Shown one piece after another: positions 5,678 to 13,938 of a stretch of DNA of 15,762 nucleotides. Both the position numbers and the translations under genes were made by a program. Under the pieces are notes generated by a model. It was not told the DNA's origin, did not search any database, and saw only the letters and a list, made by a program, of their open reading frames with translations. The number at the start of each line of letters is the position of its first letter. Positions within the stretch are counted from its first letter, which is position 1. Origin of the DNA: Desulfobacterales bacterium (GTDB lineage Bacteria > Desulfobacterota > Desulfobacteria > Desulfobacterales > SpSt-501); the NCBI GenBank assembly GCA_025454275.1, contig JALOOS010000008.1, forward strand, positions 1 through 15,762. Reading direction: 5' to 3'.

Positions 5678-7216
5678 TCAGACGCTCCGCCCCCGGTGCT
5701 GCTCGAAGTAGGCCTGGACGGCGGCGCAGAGCCCGGGGATGGTGTAGACCGCGGCGACGGCGGCGACGTCAAACCCCGACTGCCGGGCGGTGTCGGCCGT
5801 GACCGGGCCGATGCAGGCGGCCGGCAGGCCGGCGGCAAGCTCGGCAAACCGTCCGGCGGGGAGCAGGGCCATGAAGTTCTTGACCGTGGAGGAGCTCGTG
5901 AAGGTGATCAGATCGACGCTGCGGCTCTCCAGGCGGGCGACCAGCTGCCCGATGTCGGCTGCCGCCTGGAGGGTCTTGTAGGCGGGCACCTCGCGGACAA
6001 CCGCCCCCATGGCGGCGAGTGCATCCGGCAGAACCGGACGCGCCTCCTGGGCGCGCGGCAGGAGGATGCGCCGGCCGCGGAGATCGTGCCGGCCGAAGGC
6101 GGCGACGACCGATTCGGCCACGTAGGTTTCGGGGACGAGGTCGCTTGTCAGCCCGAACTCCATCAGGCGGGCGGCGGTGGCCGGGCCGATGGCGGCGGTT
6201 TGGATGTGCCCCAGCGCCCGCACGTCCCGCCCCCGGCGGAAGAGACGCTCGAAGAAGGCGCTCACCCCGTTGACGCTGGTGAAGACGACCCAGTCGTAGG
6301 CGTCCATCTCCGCGAGGGCGGCATCGAGCGCGCTGATATCGTCGGGGGGGGCCACCTCGATCGTCGGGAATTCCAGGCACTCCGCGCCCAGGTCCGAGAG
6401 CGCCCGCACCAGATCGCTGGCCTGCTCGCGCGAGCGGGTCACGATGATGCGCCGGCCGAGGAGCGGGCGCCGTTCGAACCAGTTCAGGCGCTCCCGCAGG
6501 GAGACGACCTCGCCCACGACGATGATGGCGGGGGCCGTGAGGCCGGCTTCCCGGACCCTTGCGGCGATGTCGGCCAGTGTGCCGCTCACCGTGACCTGGG
6601 CGGGGGTGGTGCCCCAGCGCACGAGGGCGACCGGGGTCTCGGGCGGACGGCCGTTGGCCGTGAGCTCGCGCACGATGTAGGGCAGGTTCTTCACCCCCAT
6701 GAAGAAGACCAGGGTCCCGATGCCCCGGGCGAGGGAGGGCCAGTCGATGGCCGAGCTCTCCTTGGTCGGGTCCTCATGGCCGGTGACGAAGGCGATGGTC
6801 GCTGTCAGCCGGCGGTGGCTGAGCGGGATGCCGGCATAGGCCGGGGCCGCCACGGCCGAGGTCACCCCGGGCACGACCTCGAAAGCGATGCCGGCTTCGA
6901 CGAGCACCTCCGCCTCCTCGCCGCCGCGGCCGAAAACGAAGGGGTCTCCGCCCTTGAGGCGCGTGACCACGCGGCCCTCGCGCGCCTTGCGTACGATGAG
7001 GGCGTTGATCTCCTCCTGGGGAAGGGTGTGGTCTCCGCCCTTTTTGCCCACGTAGATCCTCTCGGCCCCGGGTGCGGCGTGCCGCAACAGGGACGGGGAG
7101 GCGAGGTAGTCGTAGATCAGGACCTCGGCCTTGGCGATGCACTCGAGGCCTTTGACGGTGATGAGCCCGGGGTCTCCGGGGCCGGCTCCAACGAGGTAGA
7201 CGATCGGCGTTTTCAT
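5678..7216 (-). CDS. cobA/hemD: Fused uroporphyrinogen-III C-methyltransferase / uroporphyrinogen-III synthase (CobA-HemD)
   Basis: A two-domain enzyme of 512 residues. Residues 1 to about 245 are the SAM-dependent methyltransferase (SUMT). Its marks are VGAGPGDPGLITVKG (9-23), LKGGDPFVFGRGGEE (87-101) and PGVTSAVAAPAYAGIPLSHR (116-135), and it methylates uroporphyrinogen III to precorrin-2. Residues from about 252 to 505 are HemD, which cyclises hydroxymethylbilane to uroporphyrinogen III; VVFTSVNGVSAFFERL and the late DLITFTSSSTVKNF segment are typical. The fusion occurs in many Firmicutes and Desulfobacterota and channels tetrapyrrole toward siroheme, cobalamin or alternative heme. ATG at 7216 begins one base after the hemC stop codon, so translation is probably coupled. 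The reading frame is intact throughout. Confidence 0.95.
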   Translation of the reverse strand: MKTPIVYLVGAGPGDPGLITVKGLECIAKAEVLIYDYLASPSLLRHAAPGAERIYVGKKGGDHTLPQEEINALIVRKAREGRVVTRLKGGDPFVFGRGGEEAEVLVEAGIAFEVVPGVTSAVAAPAYAGIPLSHRRLTATIAFVTGHEDPTKESSAIDWPSLARGIGTLVFFMGVKNLPYIVRELTANGRPPETPVALVRWGTTPAQVTVSGTLADIAARVREAGLTAPAIIVVGEVVSLRERLNWFERRPLLGRRIIVTRSREQASDLVRALSDLGAECLEFPTIEVAPPDDISALDAALAEMDAYDWVVFTSVNGVSAFFERLFRRGRDVRALGHIQTAAIGPATAARLMEFGLTSDLVPETYVAESVVAAFGRHDLRGRRILLPRAQEARPVLPDALAAMGAVVREVPAYKTLQAAADIGQLVARLESRSVDLITFTSSSTVKNFMALLPAGRFAELAAGLPAACIGPVTADTARQSGFDVAAVAAVYTIPGLCAAVQAYFEQHRGRSV

Positions 7217-7217
7217 G

Positions 7218-8149
<932 letters not shown>

Positions 8150-8150
<1 letters not shown>

Positions 8151-8377
8151 CAGTGCTTGCACCCGGCGCAGCTCGAGGCGTGGCAGCCGCCGCAAGAGGA
8201 GCCGGCAGCCTGCTTGACGGTCTGGCCGCCCCCGCCCTTGCTGACGAACCCGCAGGCGGACATGAGCTTTCGCACCTTGCGGCTGTGGCAGAGCGTGCAT
8301 TCGGGCTTGTCGCTGCCGATCAGCAGGCACTCGAAATTTTTACCGCATTTTTCACAATGAAACTCGTAGATGGGCAT
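8150..8377 (-). CDS. FmdB-family zinc-ribbon protein
   Basis: A small protein of 75 residues. It starts MPIYEFHCEKCGKNFE, the usual FmdB/CxxC_CXXC_SSSS opening, and has two CxxC pairs (CEKC and CTLC) to bind one zinc ion. A glycine-rich stretch and a Cys-rich tail (SSCGGCHASSCAGCKH) follow. The family takes its name from a proposed regulator of formamidase in Methylophilus, but most members have no proven role and DNA binding is only presumed. AAGGAG lies about eleven bases before ATG at 8377. It is the first gene of the tetrapyrrole/MoaA operon, and its stop overlaps the hemC start. Whether it regulates the operon is unknown. Confidence 0.88.
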
Positions 8378-8394
8378 GCCGTTTCTTTCTCCTT

Positions 8395-8439
8395 GAGGGG
8401 CTCAGTGCGCGAGCCTCCCATCGTCGGGGAGGGGCTCAG
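8395..8439 (-). promoter_or_regulatory. Leader of the fmdB-hemC operon with competing hairpins (possible attenuator or SD switch)
   Basis: The 11-base word GAGGGGCTCAG (plus strand) occurs twice, at 8395-8405 and 8429-8439. Between them, GAGCCTCCC (8411-8419) can pair with either. In the transcript, pairing with the first-transcribed copy gives a 9-bp stem with a 2-nt bulge and 7-nt loop. Pairing with the second copy gives a stem with one mismatch and 7-nt loop directly before the fmdB AAGGAG. The two folds exclude each other. This is pattern reading without folding energies. Confidence 0.3.
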
Positions 8440-8493
8440 GCGGAGGATGGCTCGAATTTCCGGCGCCGTCCATTCCCGCTCGCAAGATAACGG

Positions 8494-8522
8494 CTTAAAT
8501 TCAAAAAACAACCATTTGTCAA
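8494..8522 (-). promoter_or_regulatory. Sigma70-type promoter of the fmdB-hemC-cobA/hemD operon
   Basis: On the minus strand a perfect TTGACA (8522-8517), a 17-base AT-rich spacer and TTTAAG (8499-8494; four of six matches to TATAAT). The likely transcription start near 8487 leaves a leader of about 110 nt before fmdB. It sits just downstream of the probable terminator of the preceding operon, as a new transcription unit would require. Confidence 0.6.
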
Positions 8523-8551
8523 TAGCGGCGGGGCAGCGCAACGCGCAAGGC

Positions 8552-8603
8552 AAAACCGGAAGGCCGGCCGTCACCGGTGAAGGGGGGATCCGGCTCCTTC
8601 CGG
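8552..8603 (-). terminator. Probable intrinsic terminator after the deoxyhypusine-synthase-like gene
   Basis: In the minus-strand transcript CCGGAAGG (8603-8596) pairs perfectly with CCTTCCGG (8563-8556), and TTTT (8555-8552) follows at once. The loop is long (32 nt) but GC-rich and can fold further. It starts ten bases past the stop codon at 8613 and lies before the next promoter at 8522. Confidence 0.5.
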
Positions 8604-8612
8604 CGGCGTGCC

Positions 8613-9569
8613 TCAGCCTCGATCCGCAAGCGCCTCGATGACGCCCGCGGCGATGAGGGGCAGCATGATTTCGTGGTGCCCGACCAGGGAGATTCCCCGG
8701 CCGCCGCGGGCCGTGGGCCGTGTGACCACGTTCATCGTCGGCCGGTAGTGCCGGATGAAATCGAGGTTCACCGTGGTGAAGGCATCCAGGCGATAGCCCA
8801 GGTTGCGCGCCAGGCCGACGGCTTTCAGAAACACCTCCGGCAGGATCACGGCGGAGCCGGCATTGATGAAGACCCCGCCCTCCAGGCGGGCGACCTGCGC
8901 GGCGAGCAGCCGGAAATCGAGGTGAGAGGCGGCCCCGGTCGCGGCGGGGTCGAAGCCCGGGTGCATGTGGAGGATGTCGGTGCCGATGGCCACATGCACC
9001 GTGACCGGGATGCCGAGGCGCGCGCCGGCAGCGAGGATGCACTGGCCGGCGTGGGGGAACCCTGCCGCCAGAACGGCCTCCCCGACCCGGCGGCCCAGGC
9101 CCGCGGCCGCCTCCGCCGGGGCGGCCAGGACCCGGTTGAGGAACCCGGCCGTCTCCGCCGCCATCCCGAAGCGGCCTTCGTCGAGCGCCGGGCCGACCTC
9201 CTCCGAGGTGCATCCGGCCATGGCGATCTCCACGTCGTGGATGATTCCGGCCCCGTTCAGCGCGACCCCGGTGATCACCCCGCGCGCCATCAGGTCGATC
9301 ACGACCGGGCTCAATCCCACTTTGACGACGTGGGCGCCCATGGCGAAAATGACGGGTTTTCGGCCCGCGGCCGCCTCCGCCACGGCGGCGATCACCGCCC
9401 GGAGGTCGGCTGCGGCCAGAAGGCCGGGCAGTCCGTTCAAGAAGTCGGTCAGCAGACCGCCGCGGGTCCAGGGGTGCGCCGCAGCGCCAATCTCCACCTT
9501 GCGGGTCTGCCGGGCCAGGGGCTCGGTCGTCACCCGGCTCAGGTCGAGCGGTTCGGGTTCAAGCGTCAT
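8613..9569 (-). CDS. Deoxyhypusine synthase-like protein of unknown function
   Basis: A 318-residue protein that I cannot assign to a characterised enzyme. Its layout resembles the deoxyhypusine synthase fold, a Rossmann-like NAD-binding enzyme. GAHVVKVGLSPVVIDLM (78-94) and NGAGIIHDVE (105-114) match the place of the family's GxxSN...TTAGG region. INAGSAVILPEVFLKA (235-250) matches the later glycine-rich segment, and GHHEIMLPLIAAG (297-309) the C-terminal ...FPLL segment. No lysine follows residue 249, so the catalytic Lys of true deoxyhypusine synthase (WGK motif) is missing. The protein is therefore unlikely to modify an eIF5A-type substrate. ATG at 9569 has GGGAG about nine bases upstream; a TTG at 9617 could extend it by 16 residues but lacks support. 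It is the last gene of the selA operon. Superfamily membership is inferred by eye. Confidence 0.6.
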   Translation of the reverse strand: MTLEPEPLDLSRVTTEPLARQTRKVEIGAAAHPWTRGGLLTDFLNGLPGLLAAADLRAVIAAVAEAAAGRKPVIFAMGAHVVKVGLSPVVIDLMARGVITGVALNGAGIIHDVEIAMAGCTSEEVGPALDEGRFGMAAETAGFLNRVLAAPAEAAAGLGRRVGEAVLAAGFPHAGQCILAAGARLGIPVTVHVAIGTDILHMHPGFDPAATGAASHLDFRLLAAQVARLEGGVFINAGSAVILPEVFLKAVGLARNLGYRLDAFTTVNLDFIRHYRPTMNVVTRPTARGGRGISLVGHHEIMLPLIAAGVIEALADRG

Positions 9570-9638
9570 GGGGCCATGCTCCCGGCAGGGGGGTAAGTGC
9601 CCAGGGGCCGCTCGCAAGTGCGCTCATCGGGCGCGGCC

Positions 9639-10973
9639 TCAGGAGGTCGCTCCCGGCAGGGCCTGCGCACGGCGTATCTCCTGAGCGGCATCGACGCCGA
9701 GCTCCCCGGCCGCCTCGAACTCCCGCAGGGCCTCCTCGGAGCGGTTGCTTTTGAGCAGCAGCCGGCCCAGGCGATGCCGGAACAGGGCGTTTTCGGGGGC
9801 GAGGGCAACGCTTTCACGGCAGAAGACGAGCGCAATCTCGGGGTTTTCGCCCGTGCCGTCAAAAAGCCATCCGAGGGCGGAGAGGGCGGCCGGGTCCCGC
9901 GGGTTGAATTGAAGCGCCTTTTTGTAAGCGCCGATCGCTTTTTCCGGGAGGGCGAGCGCATCGTAGCAGTCGCCGAGGTAGCGGTAGACCCCGCCGGATT
10001 TCGATCGCAGGCGCGCCGCCCGCTCGAGCCGCTCGCGCGCGGCCTGGGGCCGGCCGAACTCGAGCTCGAGCGTTCCGGTCTGAAAGAGGATCTCGAAGAC
10101 GTCGGCGCGCAGGGCGGCGGCGCGCTGCAGCCATTCGAGGGCTTTTTCGCGCTGATTCAGCAGCCGGTGGACGAGCCCGATGTTGTAGGCGGCCATGTAG
10201 TCCCGGCCGTCGATCCGGGCGGCGGCTTCGAGCGACTTCAGCGCCTGCTCGTACTCCCCGCGCACGGCATGGCAGACACCCAGGCTGTTGAGCACATTGA
10301 GGTTGACGGGGTCCAGTGCAAGCGCCCGGCCGAACTCCCGCAGCGCGGCCTCGGTCTCGCCCCGCTCGAAGAATCGGTCGCCGCTGATGTTCAGGCTGAC
10401 CGCATCGAAGAGGGCCCGGGCCCCGGGGCCGAAGAAAACGGCGTGGTCCACGGCCTTGCGCGCATTTTCCAAGGCCTCGTGCACGGCATACGCCAGGGTG
10501 GGGTGGAGGGCGATGCCCGCCGTCAGCGTTCGTGCGGTGCGGCTGCGGCATTTTTCCTGCAAAGAACGCACGGCGGCAGACGCCTCCTCCGCGCCGGCCT
10601 GCGGCAGAAAACCGGCCAGCAGCCCCTGCTCCTCGACCCCCCAGAACCCCCCTGCCGGCGCGCAAAGCCGCTCCAGGCCGCGGGCGGTTTCCAGCAGGGC
10701 CTCCGGGTCGCCGCCGGCCGCCTCCCCCTCGGGCGGGGGATCGAGCCGCAGGGCGAGCGCAGCGAAGCGGTCGACGGCTTTCAGCCTCCGGGTGCAGGCG
10801 CCCCGCAGGCCGGTGCCCCAGAGCAGGTCCGGGTAGACGGCGCGCAGCAGCTCCCGGGTCGCTGCGGCGTCCGGCGGCGAGGCCGCAGCGGACGTGAGGG
10901 CATCGGTGCGCGAGATCAGGAAATGGTCGCGGGAGCCTTCCCTGCGGGTGATTTTACGCTTGCGGCTGCTCAT
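9639..10973 (-). CDS. TPR protein with a degenerate GGDEF-like N-terminal region
   Basis: A protein of 444 residues. The C-terminal half (about 195-435) is a run of six to seven tetratricopeptide repeats, for example the stretches around LREFGRALALDPVNLNVLNS and AIGAYKKALQFNPRDPAALS, and should be a protein-binding scaffold. Residues 104-190 look like a worn GGDEF domain. WGVEE (111-115) stands where GGDEF would be, followed by LLAGFLP. Then LTAGIALHPTL (150-160) and ALENARKAVDHAVFFGPG (167-184) mimic the domain's last strand and helix. The metal and GTP-binding residues are not kept, so diguanylate cyclase activity is not expected. There is no signal peptide or membrane segment. ATG at 10973 begins three bases after the selA stop, implying co-translation. 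The TPR call is firm; the GGDEF relationship is an eye-level inference. Confidence 0.8.
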   Translation of the reverse strand: MSSRKRKITRREGSRDHFLISRTDALTSAAASPPDAAATRELLRAVYPDLLWGTGLRGACTRRLKAVDRFAALALRLDPPPEGEAAGGDPEALLETARGLERLCAPAGGFWGVEEQGLLAGFLPQAGAEEASAAVRSLQEKCRSRTARTLTAGIALHPTLAYAVHEALENARKAVDHAVFFGPGARALFDAVSLNISGDRFFERGETEAALREFGRALALDPVNLNVLNSLGVCHAVRGEYEQALKSLEAAARIDGRDYMAAYNIGLVHRLLNQREKALEWLQRAAALRADVFEILFQTGTLELEFGRPQAARERLERAARLRSKSGGVYRYLGDCYDALALPEKAIGAYKKALQFNPRDPAALSALGWLFDGTGENPEIALVFCRESVALAPENALFRHRLGRLLLKSNRSEEALREFEAAGELGVDAAQEIRRAQALPGATS

Positions 10974-10976
10974 CGT

Positions 10977-12413
10977 TCAGGTCGTGCTCAGCAGGGAGGC
11001 GAGGGCTGCGGCGATGACGGCAGGCTCCTCCTCCTGGACCGTGCGCAGGTCGACGACAAAGGCCTCATCCTCGATGCGGCCGATGATGGGCGGGTCGTTT
11101 CGGCGCAGGGCGAGCTCCAGGGCATTGGCCGAAAGCCCGGTGATGCGCAGCTTGAGGCAGCGGCTCGGCAGCTCGAGCAGCGGCAGGGAGCCTCCGCCGG
11201 CCTTCGAGGGGAGCCGGGCGGCCTCGATCGTCAGCCGGGAGTCGGCGAGCGCGGCGAGACGTTCGGCGAGCTCCGCGGCGCGGGCGGCAATGGCCTCTTC
11301 CGGTTCGCTCAGCATCCGCAGGGTGGGTATGGCCCGAACCGCGCGTGCCTCGTCCCGGTAGAGGCGCAGCGTGCCCTCGAGGGCTGCCAGCGTGAGCTTG
11401 TCGATGCGCAGGGCGCGGTTGATGGGGTTTTTGCGGATGCTCTCGACCATGGAGCGGCGGCCGACGATGATCCCGGCCTGGGGGCCGCCCAGAAGCTTGT
11501 CCCCGCTGAAGGTGACCACGTCCGCGCCGCTGGCGACCGACGCCTGGACCGTGGGCTCCTTCAGCAGCCCGTACCTGGAAAAATCGACGAAGGTGCCGCT
11601 GCCGAGATCCTCCATCACCGGCAGGCCGTGCCGGGCGCCGAGCGCGACCAGTTCCTTGAGCGGCACCTGGGCCGTGAACCCGATAATGCTGTAGTTGCTC
11701 CAGTGCACCTTCAACAGCAGGGCGGTCTCGGCATCGATCGCCTCTTCGTAGTCCCGCAGGTGGGTGCGGTTGGTCGTGCCGACCTCTTTAAGAAGGGCCC
11801 CGCTTTTGGTCATCACATCCGGGATCCGGAAGGAGCCGCCGATCTCGACCAGGTCTCCGCGCGAGACGATCACCTTGCGGCCGCGGGCCAGGGTCTCCAG
11901 GCTGATCAGGACCGCGCCGGCGTTGTTGTTGACCACCATGGCGTCCTCGGCCCCGGTGATCTCGCAGAGCAGGTTCCGGACGGCCGCGTAGCGCGACCCC
12001 CGTCGGCCGGCCTGAAGGTCGTACTCGAGGTTCGAATACCGTCCGGCCACGGCGAGCAGGTGTTCCACCGCCTCCGCGGCGAGGAGCGAGCGGCCGAGGT
12101 TGGTGTGGATGACTACGCCGGTGGCATTCACGACCCGCCGGAGATTCGGCTGCATGGCCCGCCGGACCCCCTCCTTGACCCGTGCCAGAATGGCGGCATC
12201 CGTCAGGTCCGCCTCCGGATCAGGACCGGCCTCGTTCAGAATGCGCCCGCGCGCCTCCGCGATCACCGAGCGGGCGGCGCCGACCAGGACCGAGGCGGGG
12301 ATCAGTTCGAAGGCGGGGTCGGCCTTGGCCAGATCGAGCACATGGTCCACGGCCGGCAGCTCACGGAGGCGCTCTTTTTGGCGGTCGTTGAGGGTTACAG
12401 GGGCTGGTTTCAT
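10977..12413 (-). CDS. selA: L-seryl-tRNA(Sec) selenium transferase SelA
   Basis: A PLP enzyme of 478 residues, the normal SelA length. It converts Ser-tRNA(Sec) to Sec-tRNA(Sec) with selenophosphate. The SelA core is clear: RRVVNATGVVIHTNLGRSLL (92-111), YDLQAGRRGSRY (131-142), VVNNNAGAV (160-168) and SGDKLLGGPQAG (303-314), with Lys306 as the PLP-binding lysine. The frame runs open a further 90 codons upstream, but that part only reads the preceding gene out of frame. ATG at 12413 overlaps the preceding stop by four bases (ATGA) and begins with a typical SelA N-terminus. There is no strong ribosome-binding site, consistent with translational coupling. Its presence means the organism makes selenoproteins; selB, selC and selD are not in the window. 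Confidence 0.96.
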   Translation of the reverse strand: MKPAPVTLNDRQKERLRELPAVDHVLDLAKADPAFELIPASVLVGAARSVIAEARGRILNEAGPDPEADLTDAAILARVKEGVRRAMQPNLRRVVNATGVVIHTNLGRSLLAAEAVEHLLAVAGRYSNLEYDLQAGRRGSRYAAVRNLLCEITGAEDAMVVNNNAGAVLISLETLARGRKVIVSRGDLVEIGGSFRIPDVMTKSGALLKEVGTTNRTHLRDYEEAIDAETALLLKVHWSNYSIIGFTAQVPLKELVALGARHGLPVMEDLGSGTFVDFSRYGLLKEPTVQASVASGADVVTFSGDKLLGGPQAGIIVGRRSMVESIRKNPINRALRIDKLTLAALEGTLRLYRDEARAVRAIPTLRMLSEPEEAIAARAAELAERLAALADSRLTIEAARLPSKAGGGSLPLLELPSRCLKLRITGLSANALELALRRNDPPIIGRIEDEAFVVDLRTVQEEEPAVIAAALASLLSTT

Positions 12414-13765
12414 GCCGGGATCGCCGTTTCGGGTTCGGAGTCGAACAAGTTGACCGGGATCATGTCCACGATTTGCGCAAACTGGACGGCGGAGAGGCCG
12501 ATGGCGTTCAGCCGGGGGGCGAGCAGGGCGGAGTTGGATGCTCCGACCTGCAGGCCGGCGCGGAAGCAGGACATGAGGAAGTTCGCCAGAAAAACGATGT
12601 GGGCCAGCGCTCCGTGCCGGGGGGCCCGCTCCGGAACATGGTGGTGGCGGATGGACTCCGCGATGGACTCCGGCAGCGACCACCTCGCCGCCAGACGGTG
12701 GCCGGTCTCGGTGTGGTCGACGCCGAAGACCTCGCGTTCGGCCTGGATGAAATCAAGGGCCTGATCCTCCGACAGGCGGCGGTAGAAGAGCGGGTAGGCA
12801 CGGTGAAGGTACTGGTCGAGAGCCACCTTGCCGATGTCGTGCAGCAGTCCCGCGGTGTACGCCAGGGCCGGTTGGGCGCACCCCGTGAGCAGGGCCAGCC
12901 GCTCGGCGATCACGGCGGTTCCCACCGCATGATGATAGAGACCGCCTTTGCACAGGGAGTAGCCCCCGGAAGCGGATTGCTCGAAAAAACCGTCCACCGC
13001 TGCGGCGATGACGTAGCGCATGAAGAGATGAATCCCCAGGTACATCAACGCATGGTCCAGCGACTCGATCCGTTGCCGGCTGGCGAAGGTTACCGAGTTG
13101 GCGAGCTTAAGGGTGCGGGCGCTGATGACCTGGTCCTTGCGGATCTCCGCCGTGAGCAGGCGCACATCGTATTCCTGCTCCTCTTCGATCATCTGCATGA
13201 TCTTGAGGGCGACCTGTGGGATCGGCTGCAGCCGCTCCAGGGCAAGGTCGATCTCTTCAGGCCGGGGAGCCGCGGCAGGGGGGCCCGCCGCTGCGGGGAT
13301 GGGGTCGGCCGGATCGATGCGGCAGGCCCAGCTCTGCATGTCGAGCCTCAGGCAGCAGGCGCAGACGCCGCCCGTTTCCGCCCGGGAGATGGGGATGGCC
13401 TGCTCGCGCAGCAGGGCCTCGACCCGCTCTGCGGTGCGCCCGCCGATGTTGAGGCTGATGTCCACCTCGCCGACCGGGCCGATCAGTGCCCCCCCGGCGA
13501 TGAAGGCCCGGAGCCGTTCGGAACTGGCACCGGCGTCACAAAGGGAGCGCAGAAACAGCGGCAGACCGGTGGAGGCATATTTTTCGGGCTGGAAGTCGCC
13601 CGAAAGGCTGACCGGCTCGGGCAGCAGAAAATGGGCCAAGCCGCCGACGCCTCTATCTTCGTCCACCAGGGCGAGCCCCACACAGGTGGCAAGAAAGGCC
13701 TCCAGAACCAAGGGTTGGCTGAACCCGACGAAATAGCTGCCGGCGCTGACGTGGTGGTGGTCCAT
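12410..13765 (-). CDS. CheD-like domain fused to HDOD/HD domain, signalling protein
   Basis: Residues 1 to about 155 resemble CheD, the chemoreceptor glutamine deamidase. TCVGLALVD (27-35), GGLAHFLLP (41-49), FIAGGALIG (88-96), ISLNIGGRTAERVEALL (103-119) and TGG (131-133) fall in family order. Cys28 and His45 have the 17-residue spacing of the catalytic pair (Cys27/His44 in Thermotoga), but the catalytic Thr position holds Glu22. C135, C137, C138 and C148 add an unusual cysteine cluster. After an Ala/Pro linker (157-170), residues 175-375 form an HDOD domain with LLHDIGKVALD (H309, D310) and nearby His278/279, 351 and 374-376, so metal binding is possible. HDOD proteins act in signalling and motility. 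ATG at 13765 has no evident ribosome-binding site. It is the first gene of the selA operon and divergent from rfbB. HDOD is certain; the CheD part is strong but read by eye. Confidence 0.88.
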   Translation of the reverse strand: MDHHHVSAGSYFVGFSQPLVLEAFLATCVGLALVDEDRGVGGLAHFLLPEPVSLSGDFQPEKYASTGLPLFLRSLCDAGASSERLRAFIAGGALIGPVGEVDISLNIGGRTAERVEALLREQAIPISRAETGGVCACCLRLDMQSWACRIDPADPIPAAAGPPAAAPRPEEIDLALERLQPIPQVALKIMQMIEEEQEYDVRLLTAEIRKDQVISARTLKLANSVTFASRQRIESLDHALMYLGIHLFMRYVIAAAVDGFFEQSASGGYSLCKGGLYHHAVGTAVIAERLALLTGCAQPALAYTAGLLHDIGKVALDQYLHRAYPLFYRRLSEDQALDFIQAEREVFGVDHTETGHRLAARWSLPESIAESIRHHHVPERAPRHGALAHIVFLANFLMSCFRAGLQVGASNSALLAPRLNAIGLSAVQFAQIVDMIPVNLFDSEPETAIPA

Positions 13766-13782
13766 TCGGTACGACCGGATAA

Positions 13783-13811
13783 ATTATGACCCTGTAAACA
13801 TTAACAAAAAA
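13783..13811 (-). promoter_or_regulatory. Possible promoter of the CheD-HDOD/selA operon
   Basis: On the minus strand CATAAT (13788-13783) matches the -10 consensus at five of six positions. The -35 position 17 bases upstream is only a T-run (13811-13806), so the site is weak. Transcription would start about ten bases before the ATG at 13765. This very short leader fits the lack of a ribosome-binding site. Confidence 0.3.
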
Positions 13812-13857
13812 ATAGCACGGCCCGGACCGGGATTCAACGCTTTTCTCTGAAAAATCT

Positions 13858-13885
13858 TTGCGCCGGCACCGATTTGAGGTATGCT
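13858..13885 (+). promoter_or_regulatory. Possible promoter of rfbB-pyrF
   Basis: TTGCGC (13858-13863), a 16-base spacer and TATGCT (13880-13885) give a weak sigma70-like pair on the plus strand. The start would lie near 13892, about 45 bases before the rfbB ATG. An 11-base palindrome, CCCGGACCGGG (13821-13831), lies between this site and the divergent promoter and could be an operator. Confidence 0.3.
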
Positions 13886-13938
13886 GGGCGCAACGATCCG
13901 GTACCCAATCTCACAGAGGGCAGGAGAATCGACCTCGG

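Noticed and set aside
12411..12683. A selA start 90 codons further upstream.
   Set aside because: The extra part reads the end of the HDOD gene out of frame and has Arg/Pro-rich nonsense composition. The ATG at 12413 gives a normal SelA length.
9597..12764. A 1055-codon open frame on the plus strand.
   Set aside because: It lies opposite selA, the TPR gene and part of the CheD-HDOD gene, all convincing. Its composition is Gly/Ala/Arg-rich with no motif; a high-GC shadow frame.
13821..13831. The palindrome CCCGGACCGGG followed by a T-run on the minus strand as a terminator.
   Set aside because: The stem is too short for a stable loop, the T-run is nine bases away, and no minus-strand gene ends there.
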